A stretch of 64,000 nucleotides of DNA from Terriglobia bacterium (GTDB lineage Bacteria > Acidobacteriota > Terriglobia > UBA7540): NCBI GenBank assembly GCA_035712365.1, contig DASTAW010000040.1, positions 95,467 to 159,466 on the forward strand, in the 5' to 3' direction. Position 1 is the stretch's first letter. Every line of letters begins with the position of its first letter. Made by a program: the position numbers and the translations under genes. Of the stretch, positions 6,408 through 15,107 are shown piece by piece. The notes under the pieces were generated by a model, which worked only from the letters and a program-made list of their open reading frames with translations, had not been told where the DNA came from and did not search any database.

Positions 6408-9354
6408 ACGCTGGCAGGAAATCGAGCGGATTTATCACCAGGCGCTGGAGCTTGATGGGAACGCGCGGGCGGAGTTTCTCGCAAAGACCTGTGACGGCGA
6501 TCCCGGTCTGCGGGCTGAAGTGGAATCGCTGCTGGCGCACGGAGATCAGGCTGGAAGTTACCTCGAAACTCCGCCCGTCGAGATGGCGGCGAAAGCATTG
6601 GGGAAAGGTGACCGCTCGCCGGCCGCTTCGAATGCGGCGATTGAACCCGGCACGATGATTGCGCACTATCGCGTCACTGCCAGTCTGGGCGCGGGCGGCA
6701 TGGGAGAAGTCTATCGAGCGCGGGACACAAAACTGCAGCGCGACGTGGCCTTGAAGATTCTGCCGCAGGCGATGGCCCGTGATCGCGAGCGCATGGCGCG
6801 ATTTGAACGCGAAGCGCAGGTGCTGGCTTCGCTCAATCATCCCAACATTGCGGCGATCTACGGCCTGGAAGAATCGAACGGCATCCGCGCCCTGGCGATG
6901 GAGCTGGTGGAAGGCGCGACGCTGGCCGAGAAGATCGTAGGGGAGGGCTCTGCCCTCCCGCGGGAGCCCAAAGGGCTCCCCTACCCAGAAGCATTACCCA
7001 TCGCCCGCCAGATTGCCGAAGCGCTGGAATACGCCCACGAACGCGGCGTCATCCATCGCGACCTGAAACCCGCCAACGTGAAGATCACCCCCGAAGGCAC
7101 GGTGAAGGTGCTGGACTTTGGCCTGGCCAAGGTGCTTAGTGGCATGGGCGCCTCGCCCGTGCATGGGCAAGATGCCCATGCCACGGATCAGGAGTCGCCC
7201 ACTCTGACCACCCTGGCCACACAGCCCGGGATGCTTCTGGGGACGGCGGCCTATATGAGCCCGCAACAGGCCAAGGGGCTGAACGTAGACCGGCGCTGCG
7301 ACATCTGGGCCTTCGGCTGCGTGCTCTACGAGATGCTTTCGGGCCGGAAGGCTTTTGACGGAGAAACAATTTCAGACGTGCTGGCGGCGGTGATTACGAA
7401 AGAGCCGGAATGGAATGCGCTGCCAAACGCGACACCCGTTACGATTCAAAAACTCATCCGCCGCTGCCTGCAAAAAGACCTGCGCCAGCGGCTGCAAGCC
7501 ATCGGCGACGCGCGCATTGCAATTGAGGAAGAATTGAGTGGCACGGGCGTCCCGCCCGTGATCGAACATGGGCAGGATGCCCATGCCACTCGCGCCACGT
7601 CACCCCTGCGCCGCGCCCTGCCCTGGACAGTCGCAGGCTTGCTCGCAGCGGCACTGGTCGCTGTCGTGGTGCTGTGGAACTCTGTCGCGCCCACACCGCA
7701 AACCTCCATGCACTTTAGTGCCGTCACGAATTTTGCCGGCGTGCAGTCGGAGCCGGCACTGTCCCCCGACGGCCGATCGGTGGCTTTCGTATCGAACCGG
7801 GATGGCCCTTACGAAATCTACGTAGGCCTGATCAGCGGCGGCAATCTGGTCAAGGTCACCGACGACCCGAACTTCAAAGCTCGGCCGTGCTGGTCGCCCA
7901 ACGGCGCACACATTGCTTACTCGCGCCTGAACCAATCGGGGATATGGGACATCTGGGAAGTTCCGGCGCTTGGTGGTACGCCGCGGCGGCTGATTCTTAA
8001 TGCGAAGGACCCGGCGTGGTCTCCCGACGGCCGGACGCTTGCTTATGAGAACAGCGTGACCGGGGCATTATGGATTTCCGAACTTTCCGGCCAGAACGCG
8101 CACCTGATAGAGCCAACCGGAGAGCCTCGCCTGCGTTTCACCGAGGCGCGCTTTTCCCCTGATGGCCGTGAGCTTGCAATTGTGGAAAGGAGAAGCGGGC
8201 CTTACGGAGGATTGGACGTTGTTGATGTCGCCTCAGGTAAGTTGCGGCGATTGACTTATCGGAGCTCACTGGCACTTTCGCCCGCCTGGTCGCCGGACGG
8301 AAAGGTCATTTATTTCACCTCTAACCGGAGCGGGACCATGAACGTATGGAAAATCTCCGCAGCCGGCGGGGAGCCGGAGCAAATTACGGCTGGCCAGGGG
8401 GATGACGCCCAACTGGATGTTTCGCCAGACGGCAAGCGGATCGTTTTTTCGACTTTTCGCGAGAGGGCATACATCGCCGAATTGGATCTGGCATTAAAGC
8501 CTGGAGAGCAAAATCTGAAACCGCTTACGACGGACCCTGCACGGAGTCAGCGTGGGCCGGCATACTCTCCGGACGGAAAGCATCTTGCCTACTTTTCCGA
8601 CATGAAGGGCGTTGAGAAAGGAGGCATCTGGCTCGCCGATGCCGACGGTTCGAATCCAGTGGAACTGGTTCAGGAAAGTGGCTTCATCAATATCTTCCCA
8701 CGCTGGACTCCGGACGGCAAATGGCTGGTCTACCTTTCAGGTGCTGCTCTCGGACCAGAGATACGTCGCATTTCCATTTCGGGTGGTGTTCCTCAAACAT
8801 TGGTTAAGGACGCAAACACGGTTGACCTCATGTCGGACGTCGGCCCTGATGGCCGGCTGATCTACCTGATGCCCAATAGTCAGGTCGTGACCTTTGACCC
8901 TCATAACCATAAGGAGCACACACTCGCAACGCTCCCAACCGGCTGGAAATGCGAGTTGCTTCGCTGGTCTCCCGAAGGCCGTGCGGTCGGTTTTATCGTG
9001 CATTCAAGCACCGAAGACGACCCGAACGCAGGACTTTGGGTCTCCGATTTCAGGAACCCGCCTCGACAGGTCTTCCACGGTTGGGCCGCCTGGTATGCGC
9101 GGGGTCCCAATGATGAAATTTACGTCCTGGAGCGCAAGGCTGATCTGAGCGGTGTCCTTTGGAAGGTTGGCTGGAATGGTAAGGGCCTCACCCGTGTTCC
9201 CAGCCCCGTCCCCCTCACTCGCCTTTCTTATTGGGTGCAGCCAGGTCAAAACTCCCAGGACTATTTCGACGTGTCGCAGGACGGGCGCCACCTGAGCGTT
9301 ACTGCCGAATCGGTCCTGCAAGCGAATATCGGCATGATAGAGAACGTGCGCTAA
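6400..9354 (+). CDS. Transmembrane Ser/Thr protein kinase with TolB/PD40 beta-propeller (copy 1)
   Basis: A 984-residue PknB-type kinase. Residues 1-85 are a helical N-terminal region. The kinase domain spans about 90-375, with the glycine loop LGAGGMGEV (96-104), ATP-binding K119, HRD catalytic D221 and DFG D239. GTAAYMSP closes the activation segment at about 281. Three palindromic elements are translated in frame: [15 protein letters not shown] (181-195), [16 protein letters not shown] (247-262, inside the activation loop) and [18 protein letters not shown] (380-397). One membrane segment follows (about 408-427), then an outer-side C-terminal propeller with at least eight SPDG/TPDG motifs (for example [15 protein letters not shown]). 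The propeller probably senses or binds something in the periplasm (inference). All catalytic residues are present, so activity is plausible despite the insertions. The gene overlaps the sigma gene. Its first ~400 residues are nearly identical to the next kinase. Confidence 0.9.
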   Translation: MNERWQEIERIYHQALELDGNARAEFLAKTCDGDPGLRAEVESLLAHGDQAGSYLETPPVEMAAKALGKGDRSPAASNAAIEPGTMIAHYRVTASLGAGGMGEVYRARDTKLQRDVALKILPQAMARDRERMARFEREAQVLASLNHPNIAAIYGLEESNGIRALAMELVEGATLAEKIVGEGSALPREPKGLPYPEALPIARQIAEALEYAHERGVIHRDLKPANVKITPEGTVKVLDFGLAKVLSGMGASPVHGQDAHATDQESPTLTTLATQPGMLLGTAAYMSPQQAKGLNVDRRCDIWAFGCVLYEMLSGRKAFDGETISDVLAAVITKEPEWNALPNATPVTIQKLIRRCLQKDLRQRLQAIGDARIAIEEELSGTGVPPVIEHGQDAHATRATSPLRRALPWTVAGLLAAALVAVVVLWNSVAPTPQTSMHFSAVTNFAGVQSEPALSPDGRSVAFVSNRDGPYEIYVGLISGGNLVKVTDDPNFKARPCWSPNGAHIAYSRLNQSGIWDIWEVPALGGTPRRLILNAKDPAWSPDGRTLAYENSVTGALWISELSGQNAHLIEPTGEPRLRFTEARFSPDGRELAIVERRSGPYGGLDVVDVASGKLRRLTYRSSLALSPAWSPDGKVIYFTSNRSGTMNVWKISAAGGEPEQITAGQGDDAQLDVSPDGKRIVFSTFRERAYIAELDLALKPGEQNLKPLTTDPARSQRGPAYSPDGKHLAYFSDMKGVEKGGIWLADADGSNPVELVQESGFINIFPRWTPDGKWLVYLSGAALGPEIRRISISGGVPQTLVKDANTVDLMSDVGPDGRLIYLMPNSQVVTFDPHNHKEHTLATLPTGWKCELLRWSPEGRAVGFIVHSSTEDDPNAGLWVSDFRNPPRQVFHGWAAWYARGPNDEIYVLERKADLSGVLWKVGWNGKGLTRVPSPVPLTRLSYWVQPGQNSQDYFDVSQDGRHLSVTAESVLQANIGMIENVR
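6937..6984. repeat. REP-like palindrome A, translated within the kinase domain (copy 1)
   Basis: 48 bp with 9-bp perfect outer ends (GTAGGGGAG/CTCCCCTAC) and two inner hairpins (GGGAGGGC…GCCCTCCC and GGGAGCCC…GGGCTCCC). It is exactly 16 codons, so the reading frame is kept. It falls in the kinase large lobe, ahead of the helix before the HRD loop, where related kinases have a short linker. Confidence 0.7.
7139..7184. repeat. REP-like palindrome B, translated within the activation loop (copy 1)
   Basis: 46 bp with perfect 11-bp outer ends (GTGGCATGGGC/GCCCATGCCAC) and two inner hairpins. It encodes [15 protein letters not shown] a few residues after the DFG motif. The GQDAHAT peptide is a common translation of this repeat class in GC-rich genomes. 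Confidence 0.7.
7538..7589. repeat. REP-like palindrome C, translated in the juxtamembrane linker (copy 1)
   Basis: 52 bp: hairpin CACGGGCG-TCC-CGCCCGTG, a 6-nt spacer, then hairpin CATGGGC-AGGAT-GCCCATG, with outer GTGGCA/TGCCAC ends. It encodes [17 protein letters not shown] between the kinase domain and the membrane helix. It is related to palindrome B by its right half. Confidence 0.7.
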
Positions 9355-9380
9355 CAGTTTGGGTGATTCGCCCTGGGGCG

Positions 9381-9433
9381 TGGCCCAGGCGTGGCTGCAC
9401 CGCGAGTTGAGCGGGAAGAAACCCGATGAATGA
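9381..9433 (+). pseudogene. 3' tail of the ECF sigma gene, duplicated ahead of kinase 2
   Basis: Reads [16 protein letters not shown] and stop, matching the last residues of the sigma factor at 5823-6407. It overlaps the ATG of the following kinase in the same way as the intact gene does. No other sigma sequence is present, so a recombination joined this tail to the previous kinase 3' region. It may still supply the ribosome-binding context for kinase 2. Confidence 0.7.
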
Positions 9434-12347
9434 ACGCTGGCAGGAAATCGAACAGATTTATCACCGGGCGCTGGAGCTGGATGGGAGCGCGCGGGCGGAG
9501 TTTCTCGCGAGGACCTGTGACGGCGATCCCGCTCTGCGGGCTGAAGTTGAATCCCTGCTGGCGCACGGAGATCAGGCTGGAAGTTACCTCGAAACTCCGC
9601 CCGTCGAGATGGCGGCGAAAGCATTGGGGAAAGGTGACCGCTCGCCGGCCGCTTCGAATGCGGCGCTTGAACCCGGCACGATGATTGCGCACTATCGCGT
9701 CACTGCCAGTCTGGGCGCGGGCGGCATGGGGGAAGTCTATCGCGCCCGCGACACCAAGCTGCAGCGCGACGTCGCCCTGAAAATCCTGCCGCAGGCGATG
9801 GCCCGCGATCGCGAGCGCATGGCGCGATTCGAGCGCGAAGCCCAGGTGCTGGCTTCGCTCAATCATCCCAACATTGCGGCGATCTACGGCCTCGAAGAAT
9901 CGAACGGCATCCGTGCCCTGGCGATGGAGCTGGTGGAAGGCGCGACGCTGGCCGAGAAGATCGTAGGGGAGGGCTCTGCCCTCCCGCGGGAGCCCAAAGG
10001 GCTCCCCTACCCTGACGCCTTATCAATGGCCCGCCAGCTTGCCGAAGCGCTCGAATACGCGCATGAACGCGGCGTTATCCATCGCGACCTGAAACCGGCC
10101 AACGTGAAGATCACACCCGAAGGCACGGTGAAGGTGCTGGACTTTGGCCTGGCCAAGGTGCTTAGTGGCATGGGCGCCTCGCCCGTGCATGGACAAGATA
10201 CCCATGCCACAGATCAGAATTCGCCCACCCTGAGTATGACAGGGACAGAACCGGGCATGATTCTGGGCACAGCCGCCTACATGAGCCCGCAACAGGCCAA
10301 GGGGCTGAACGCGGACCGGCGCTGCGACATCTGGGCGTTCGGCTGCGTGCTCTACGAGATGCTTTCGGGCCGGAAAGCATTCGAAGGCGAAACCATTTCG
10401 GAGGTGCTGGTGGCCGTCCTGACCAAGGAGCCAGACCTGGCCGCGCTGCCTGCAACTACGCCGCAAACGATTCTGCAACTCATCCGCCGCTGCCTGCAAA
10501 AAGACCTGCGCCAGCGGCTGCAAGCCATCGGCGAGGCCCGCATTGCAATTGAGGAAGAATTGAGTGGCACGGGCGTCCCGCCCGTGATCGAACATGGGCA
10601 GGATGCCCATGCCACTCGCGCCACGTCTCCCCTGCGCCGCGCCCTGCCGTGGCTGCTTGCCGCGGTGGCCGTCGTGGCGCTGGCAGGCTGGTGGCGTGCG
10701 AATCGAAATGCGGCTCCCTCGCCCGGCTGGTCCGGAGAACTCTTGTCTGGCCCCACCATTGCTTTCTTTCCCCGTGTTTCTCCCGATGGGCGCCTGATTG
10801 CCTTTCAAGCCATGGTGGACAACATCGCGCAGGTTGCCGTGATGGACCGTGCGTCCGGCAACTGGACGGTGCTTACTCATGATCGAACCCATGGCCCGAC
10901 GAGCAGCAGCCCCAGCTGGTCGCACGACGGTTCAAGGATTTTCTTCGATCGGATCATTTCTCAACCTGTTGGGATCTACTCGGTTCCTAGCCTGGGTGGT
11001 GAAGAACGCTTGCTCCTGGCAAACGCGGCCAGCCCCCAGGCCCTGCCTGACGGCACCATGCTGGTTGTCCGGGTCGACCCCGACCGCCGGAACCAGATTT
11101 ACCACTTCTGGCCGGATACCGGGCGCCTGCAGGCCCTTGGGGCTTGGGTGGACTTCCATTATTCTGCTCCCATACGAATATTCCCAACAGGCAAGGAGGC
11201 AGTCTTTTTCGGAGGCGTGAAAGAAGAGGAACCCGACCATCTGTATTTGCTGAACATCGCCACTGGCACAGCGCGGCGGCTGGCGCCGGAACTGGTGCTT
11301 AGTAGTTCTTATTATTCCGGTTCCATGTTTCCCCTCGCGGTGACTCCAGGCGGGGAGTCGGTCCTGATCGATCTTCCCTCCGGCAATCTGCATCGAATCG
11401 TTGCCATCCCTCGATCCGGAGCAAGTCCCGTTCGCACCTTGATGACGCTAACGTCATTAGCATGGTCCCTCGACGCTTCACCTGACGGCAGTATCTATGT
11501 CGACCAGGTTGAACGCCCACTTGAAATGCTGAGGCTCCCCCAGTCTGGCGGGACGCCGGAGGTGCTGGCAACAAGCGAAACCTACACGCAGTACGATGCT
11601 GCCCCCATTGAATTCGCTGACGGACGCTTCCTTCTGCCCACATTGAATGCAGGGCAGCTTCGTTTGCTGCTGGGCAAGCCCGGAGGGAGTTTTGTCCCGC
11701 TTGTCGAGACTGCTGAGGAGACGGCCCCGCCGATGGTTCAGCTCGGCAACGACGAACTGGCGCTCATGGTTGGTAGCCCTCCGGCGCGAACGCTTTCGAT
11801 CGCCTCAATCAAGGAGGGACGCATTATCCGGCGGTTCAAGCAGACGGAAGGGAAACAGATTGATTCCGTAGCGGCATCCACGGACGGGAAGTCGCTTTAC
11901 TACGCTTCATCGGGAGCCATCTGGTCAATCTCCAGCGGAGACGGGAACCCCAGCAGGATTTGCGACGGAGACAGCGTGGCGGTTGATCCGAACGGGCGCT
12001 CCCTGATCGTTAATTTGATTGAGCAGCAGCACGTGCGCCTCGAAACTGTTCCGCTTTCGGGCGGCCCACCCGAGGAGATTCGGTTGAGGGACGATCTCCC
12101 CCTTACGCCGAACGCCCTCGGCTCAAACGGAATCAATAAAGACCGCAAACTCCTGGTCGGCGTGGCGCCGGCCGATTCATGGTTTTGGGGGCTTGGAATT
12201 TTTGATCTCGCCACAAAGAAGCTCAGGCAGGTTCCGGTGAAGTATGCTTGTGACGTTGTGATGCCGGCCTGGGCCCGCGATGGCAACATCCTTTTAACTG
12301 CGTTTCCCATGAGAACCCACATCTGGCGCTTCCGGCCGGCGCGTTGA
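9426..12347 (+). CDS. Transmembrane Ser/Thr protein kinase with divergent beta-propeller (copy 2)
   Basis: A 973-residue paralogue of the kinase at 6400. Residues 1-400 are nearly identical and carry the same landmarks (glycine loop 96-104, K119, HRD D221, DFG D239) and the same three palindrome-encoded peptides. A single membrane helix follows (about 409-425, [16 protein letters not shown]). After it the similarity collapses. The C-terminal ~540 residues form another propeller-like array ([36 protein letters not shown]) with much weaker PD40 motifs than copy 1. The kinase output is thus kept while the putative sensor has diverged or been exchanged. It is probably co-transcribed with kinase 1 (71-nt gap containing the sigma tail). 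Confidence 0.9.
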   Translation: MNERWQEIEQIYHRALELDGSARAEFLARTCDGDPALRAEVESLLAHGDQAGSYLETPPVEMAAKALGKGDRSPAASNAALEPGTMIAHYRVTASLGAGGMGEVYRARDTKLQRDVALKILPQAMARDRERMARFEREAQVLASLNHPNIAAIYGLEESNGIRALAMELVEGATLAEKIVGEGSALPREPKGLPYPDALSMARQLAEALEYAHERGVIHRDLKPANVKITPEGTVKVLDFGLAKVLSGMGASPVHGQDTHATDQNSPTLSMTGTEPGMILGTAAYMSPQQAKGLNADRRCDIWAFGCVLYEMLSGRKAFEGETISEVLVAVLTKEPDLAALPATTPQTILQLIRRCLQKDLRQRLQAIGEARIAIEEELSGTGVPPVIEHGQDAHATRATSPLRRALPWLLAAVAVVALAGWWRANRNAAPSPGWSGELLSGPTIAFFPRVSPDGRLIAFQAMVDNIAQVAVMDRASGNWTVLTHDRTHGPTSSSPSWSHDGSRIFFDRIISQPVGIYSVPSLGGEERLLLANAASPQALPDGTMLVVRVDPDRRNQIYHFWPDTGRLQALGAWVDFHYSAPIRIFPTGKEAVFFGGVKEEEPDHLYLLNIATGTARRLAPELVLSSSYYSGSMFPLAVTPGGESVLIDLPSGNLHRIVAIPRSGASPVRTLMTLTSLAWSLDASPDGSIYVDQVERPLEMLRLPQSGGTPEVLATSETYTQYDAAPIEFADGRFLLPTLNAGQLRLLLGKPGGSFVPLVETAEETAPPMVQLGNDELALMVGSPPARTLSIASIKEGRIIRRFKQTEGKQIDSVAASTDGKSLYYASSGAIWSISSGDGNPSRICDGDSVAVDPNGRSLIVNLIEQQHVRLETVPLSGGPPEEIRLRDDLPLTPNALGSNGINKDRKLLVGVAPADSWFWGLGIFDLATKKLRQVPVKYACDVVMPAWARDGNILLTAFPMRTHIWRFRPAR
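9963..10010. repeat. REP-like palindrome A (kinase 2 copy)
   Basis: Identical in sequence and position to 6937-6984, so the insertion predates the kinase duplication or was copied by gene conversion. Confidence 0.7.
10165..10210. repeat. REP-like palindrome B (kinase 2 copy, slightly decayed)
   Basis: Same position as 7139-7184. The inner right hairpin carries two substitutions (GGACAAGATACCC for GGGCAAGATGCCC) that weaken the stem. The outer ends remain mostly paired, and the encoded peptide is almost unchanged (GQDTHAT). Confidence 0.65.
10564..10615. repeat. REP-like palindrome C (kinase 2 copy)
   Basis: Identical to 7538-7589 and placed just before the membrane helix of kinase 2. Confidence 0.7.
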
Positions 12348-12436
12348 ATGGGCGCGGGCCAAACAGGCTGTAATACCGCGGGAAGGAGAGGCCGAAATTT
12401 TCTTGAGACCACGCAGGGTATTGGCCAACGGTCGAC

Positions 12437-12617
12437 GCCTGGTTTCACCGCGAGCTGAGCAGGAAGAAACCCGATGAATGAACGCTGGCAGGAGATCGAG
12501 CGGATTTACCACGCGGTGCGTCAGCACAACCCATGCGCGGGAAGTTCCGTTTCTAGATTCCTGTCAGGGTTGTTCTTGGCGGAATGCCGGGGCGGGCGTG
12601 AGGCCCGCCCCCGGTGA
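12437..12617 (+). pseudogene. Truncated third kinase start with sigma tail
   Basis: Bases 12437-12482 encode a decayed sigma-factor tail (AWFHRELSRKKPDE). They are followed by an ATG at 12474 and the kinase start [13 protein letters not shown]. After 13 codons the sequence leaves the kinase and runs to a stop at 12615. The end of the frame passes through the GC palindrome at 12586. The junction TTGGCGGAATGCCGGGGCGG is shared with the remnant near 5035, so both ends of the amplified block share a breakpoint. Confidence 0.7.
12586..12614. repeat. GC-rich palindrome, copy 3
   Basis: 29-bp inverted repeat GCCGGGGCGGGC…GCCCGCCCCCGG, located 3' of the paralogous exported-protein gene just as copy 2 is. 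Confidence 0.5.
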
Positions 12618-12639
12618 TGGACTGGTTGCGATCATAAGG

Positions 12640-13137
12640 TTACTTTGCGTTCAGAGTGGCGGGGATCCATTGAAGCAGCACGGGGACTTCGACAAGCTGC
12701 TTGTATCCGCCGTGCTTCCCGTTGTTGCGCGCCACGAGCTTCGCGCCGCGTGGCAATGGGAAATGAACCGACTCGCCAAGCGCCTGCATTTCGAGGGCGC
12801 GCACGATAAGAGTGTTCCCCTCGCGAATGCAGACAATCGCGTTCTTTGCTGTTGAAGTCTGTCTCGCCGGCCTGGAAAGAATCACCTGCAGACTTCCCTT
12901 CTCCGTACCCCGCACAACCACAAGGCCAGTCCCGTCGTCCAGCAGTTTGCCATACTCCAGAGTGTAATCCCCCGCAGGCAACGTCATCGTTCCCCACTGG
13001 GCCTCAAAAGGAAGGGTGAATGTGCCGGTGAAATAAGTTAAATAGGGGACCTGTCCCCCCGCCCCAACCGTACTCAGGGCGAAAAGGACCAGGGAAAGGC
13101 CAACCAGGGTCACGTATGTTTGAATCGTTTTCATCAC
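12640..13137 (-). CDS. Small exported protein of unknown function (paralogue of 5096-5590)
   Basis: 165 residues with a signal peptide (MMKTIQTYVTLVGLSLVLFA…, cleavage near AGG-Q) and the same mature domain as the copy at 5096-5590, including FTLPFEAQWG and LPAGDYTLEY. Differences are spread evenly and the frame is intact, so this copy looks functional although its sigma neighbour is dead. The leader upstream of its start (13140-13370) is clearly homologous to 5593-5822. No family name can be assigned. Confidence 0.7.
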   Translation of the reverse strand: MMKTIQTYVTLVGLSLVLFALSTVGAGGQVPYLTYFTGTFTLPFEAQWGTMTLPAGDYTLEYGKLLDDGTGLVVVRGTEKGSLQVILSRPARQTSTAKNAIVCIREGNTLIVRALEMQALGESVHFPLPRGAKLVARNNGKHGGYKQLVEVPVLLQWIPATLNAK

Positions 13138-13369
13138 GCACCTCCAGGCTTTGATTCGCCGCAGGCGGGGCGGGGGTGTTTTGCCCCCGGCTTTTGATGT
13201 TGCTCCCCAGCGGCTTGGTTTACTTTCTGCCCTTAACCTGTAATGCGGAAAATGACTGCCAAAACCCGCATCCGTGACAAAAAATACTGTTAAGCCCCCG
13301 TCGGTTGGATTGTCAGTTGCGGGTGTGGTATCCTTCGCTCAATTGGAGTTACTTTCTGGAGGCCAAAGG

Positions 13370-13525
13370 ATGCGGCAGGGGCCCTCAGGAAGCAGCGACG
13401 TCACGCTCTTGCTCGGGCCTGGGGCGAAGGAAGCAAAGAAGCCCTCGACCGTCTGGCGCCTCTGGTCTACCGCGAACTTCATCAGATCGCCGTCCGCCCC
13501 GGGCGCGACGCGCGGCCAGCAGTAG
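13370..13525 (+). pseudogene. Frameshifted, truncated copy of the ECF sigma gene
   Basis: The start (MRQGPSGSSDVTLLLG) and its GGAGG-containing leader match the sigma gene at 5823. A one-base deletion at about 13413 shifts the frame, and homology at DNA level continues to about 13500 (CTGGTCTACCGCGAACTTCA…). It then stops in unrelated sequence with a TAG at 13523. It cannot encode a working sigma factor. The following 250 bp (13526-13773) are AT-richer and show no gene. Confidence 0.75.
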
Positions 13526-13773
13526 CCCCGTTTAGTAGGCTAGAATATCTGAGCAGGCCCTGAAATGGGACGTATGGAATTTTCTCCCTCCATTTTCTTC
13601 AAAATCGTAACTTGTTGCAGCACAGTAACTTACTAATTTACAACCGCCGAAACCGTCGCGGCCTTTTGAAAATTTGTTTGTATTTGGTACGCCGCGTAAA
13701 TGTTACACTGCCTTCCGAATTCTGGTCCAAATCTGCAGCTCCCCAGCCATTCCGTACCTCAGGCGCGGGACCC

Positions 13774-15036
13774 TCAGGCGGGCATTCCTTGGAAGAACTG
13801 AGCAGCGATCAGCAGCACGGTGAGGATGATCATCACCACGCAGGTGACCCAGGCGATGGCATTGAAGGCGCGGGTATTTCGATGAGCGCCCATCAGGTCT
13901 TCGCGGTTGGAGAGCCGCAGCATGAAGATCAGCACAAAGGGCAGCATGATGCCATTGAGCACCTGTGAGAGCAGGATGATCGGCACCTGCATCTGTTCGC
14001 GCAGGGCCACCACGGCGAGCGCGCCCAGCACAATCAGCCCTGTATAAAGCCAGTAAAACGTGGGAGCCTCATCCACGCGCTTGTCGATGCCCGACTCGAG
14101 TCCCAGGCCCTCGCACACGTAGTAGGCGGTGGCCAGCGGCAGGATGCAGGCGGAGAACAGCGACGCGTTGGCCAGCCCGAAAGCAAACAGCGCGCTTGCC
14201 GCATGGCCAGCCAGGGGACGCAACGCCAGAGCTGCGTCCGCGGCGTCGCGGATGTCGCGATGGCCGCTGGTGTAAAGGGTGGCCGCGCAGGCCACGATGA
14301 TGAAGAAAGCCACCACGTCAGTGACGATGCATCCAACAATCACGTCCCAGCGCGAGTAGACCCAGTCCTTGATCTTGACGCCCTTCTCCACGACTGCCGA
14401 TTGCAGGTAAAACTGCATCCAGGGCGTGATGGTGGTGCCAATCAGTCCAATGATCATGAAGAGATAGCTGCGGTCCAATTGGAAGGATGGCTTCACCGTG
14501 TTGAACATCGCCCCGGACCAGGAAGGATGGGCCAGAAAGCTGGAGATCGGGTAGGCGATGTAAAACACGCAGGCAACCAGAAAGACCTTTTCAACGAACT
14601 CGTAAGTGCCTTTCACCACTAGCGCCCAGACGATCACAGCGCCCAGCGGAACGATGATGTAGCGGCTGAGCCCGAACACCGACAGGCCCGAGGCAAGCCC
14701 GGCAAAGTTTGAGATCGTGTTTCCAAGGTCCGCCACCAGCAGGCAAATCATCAGAAGGAAGGTGGCGCGAAAGCCGTACTCTTCCCGGATGAGGTCCGCC
14801 AGGCCCTTGCCCGTCACTACGCCCATGCGCGCCACCATCTCCTGCACCACGATCAGCGCGATGGTGATCGGAATCAGCGTCCACAGGAGCGAGTAGCCGA
14901 AGCGCGCTCCGGCCACCGAATAGGTGTAGATGCCGCCGGCGTCATTGTCCACGTTGGCCGTGATGATGCCCGGGCCCACGACGGCCAGAAAGATCAGCAG
15001 CCTGGTCCGGTAAGTTTTCAGGCGATTGCGGTCCAT
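13774..15036 (-). CDS. NRAMP-related divalent cation transporter, probably Mg2+
   Basis: About 420 residues with roughly 11 membrane segments and the NRAMP fold. I place the start at the ATG (15036); a GTG at 15063 is possible. In helix 1 the canonical DPGN metal motif is replaced by D30-N-D-A-G-G. In helix 6 the canonical MPH region reads T-P-W-M-Q-F (about 203-208). Loss of the canonical Mn/Fe ligands resembles what has been reported for NRAMP-related Mg2+ transporters (NRMTs), as I recall it. It lies 71 nt downstream of a PRC/MgtE-N/CBS gene whose leader holds an M-box Mg2+ riboswitch, so Mg2+ import is the best inference. Database annotation will probably say Mn2+/Fe2+ transporter. Confidence 0.85.
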   Translation of the reverse strand: MDRNRLKTYRTRLLIFLAVVGPGIITANVDNDAGGIYTYSVAGARFGYSLLWTLIPITIALIVVQEMVARMGVVTGKGLADLIREEYGFRATFLLMICLLVADLGNTISNFAGLASGLSVFGLSRYIIVPLGAVIVWALVVKGTYEFVEKVFLVACVFYIAYPISSFLAHPSWSGAMFNTVKPSFQLDRSYLFMIIGLIGTTITPWMQFYLQSAVVEKGVKIKDWVYSRWDVIVGCIVTDVVAFFIIVACAATLYTSGHRDIRDAADAALALRPLAGHAASALFAFGLANASLFSACILPLATAYYVCEGLGLESGIDKRVDEAPTFYWLYTGLIVLGALAVVALREQMQVPIILLSQVLNGIMLPFVLIFMLRLSNREDLMGAHRNTRAFNAIAWVTCVVMIILTVLLIAAQFFQGMPA

Positions 15037-15107
15037 CTGTAACCTGCGCCGGCGACCGAACACCGGCGAACTGCTTCACTTCAGCAAGCCGACTCTTTGC
15101 CGCTCGA

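Noticed and set aside
10023..10925. 300-codon minus-strand ORF opposite kinase 2
   Set aside because: It reads through the palindromes on the opposite strand but lacks any domain; the kinase frame is unambiguous.
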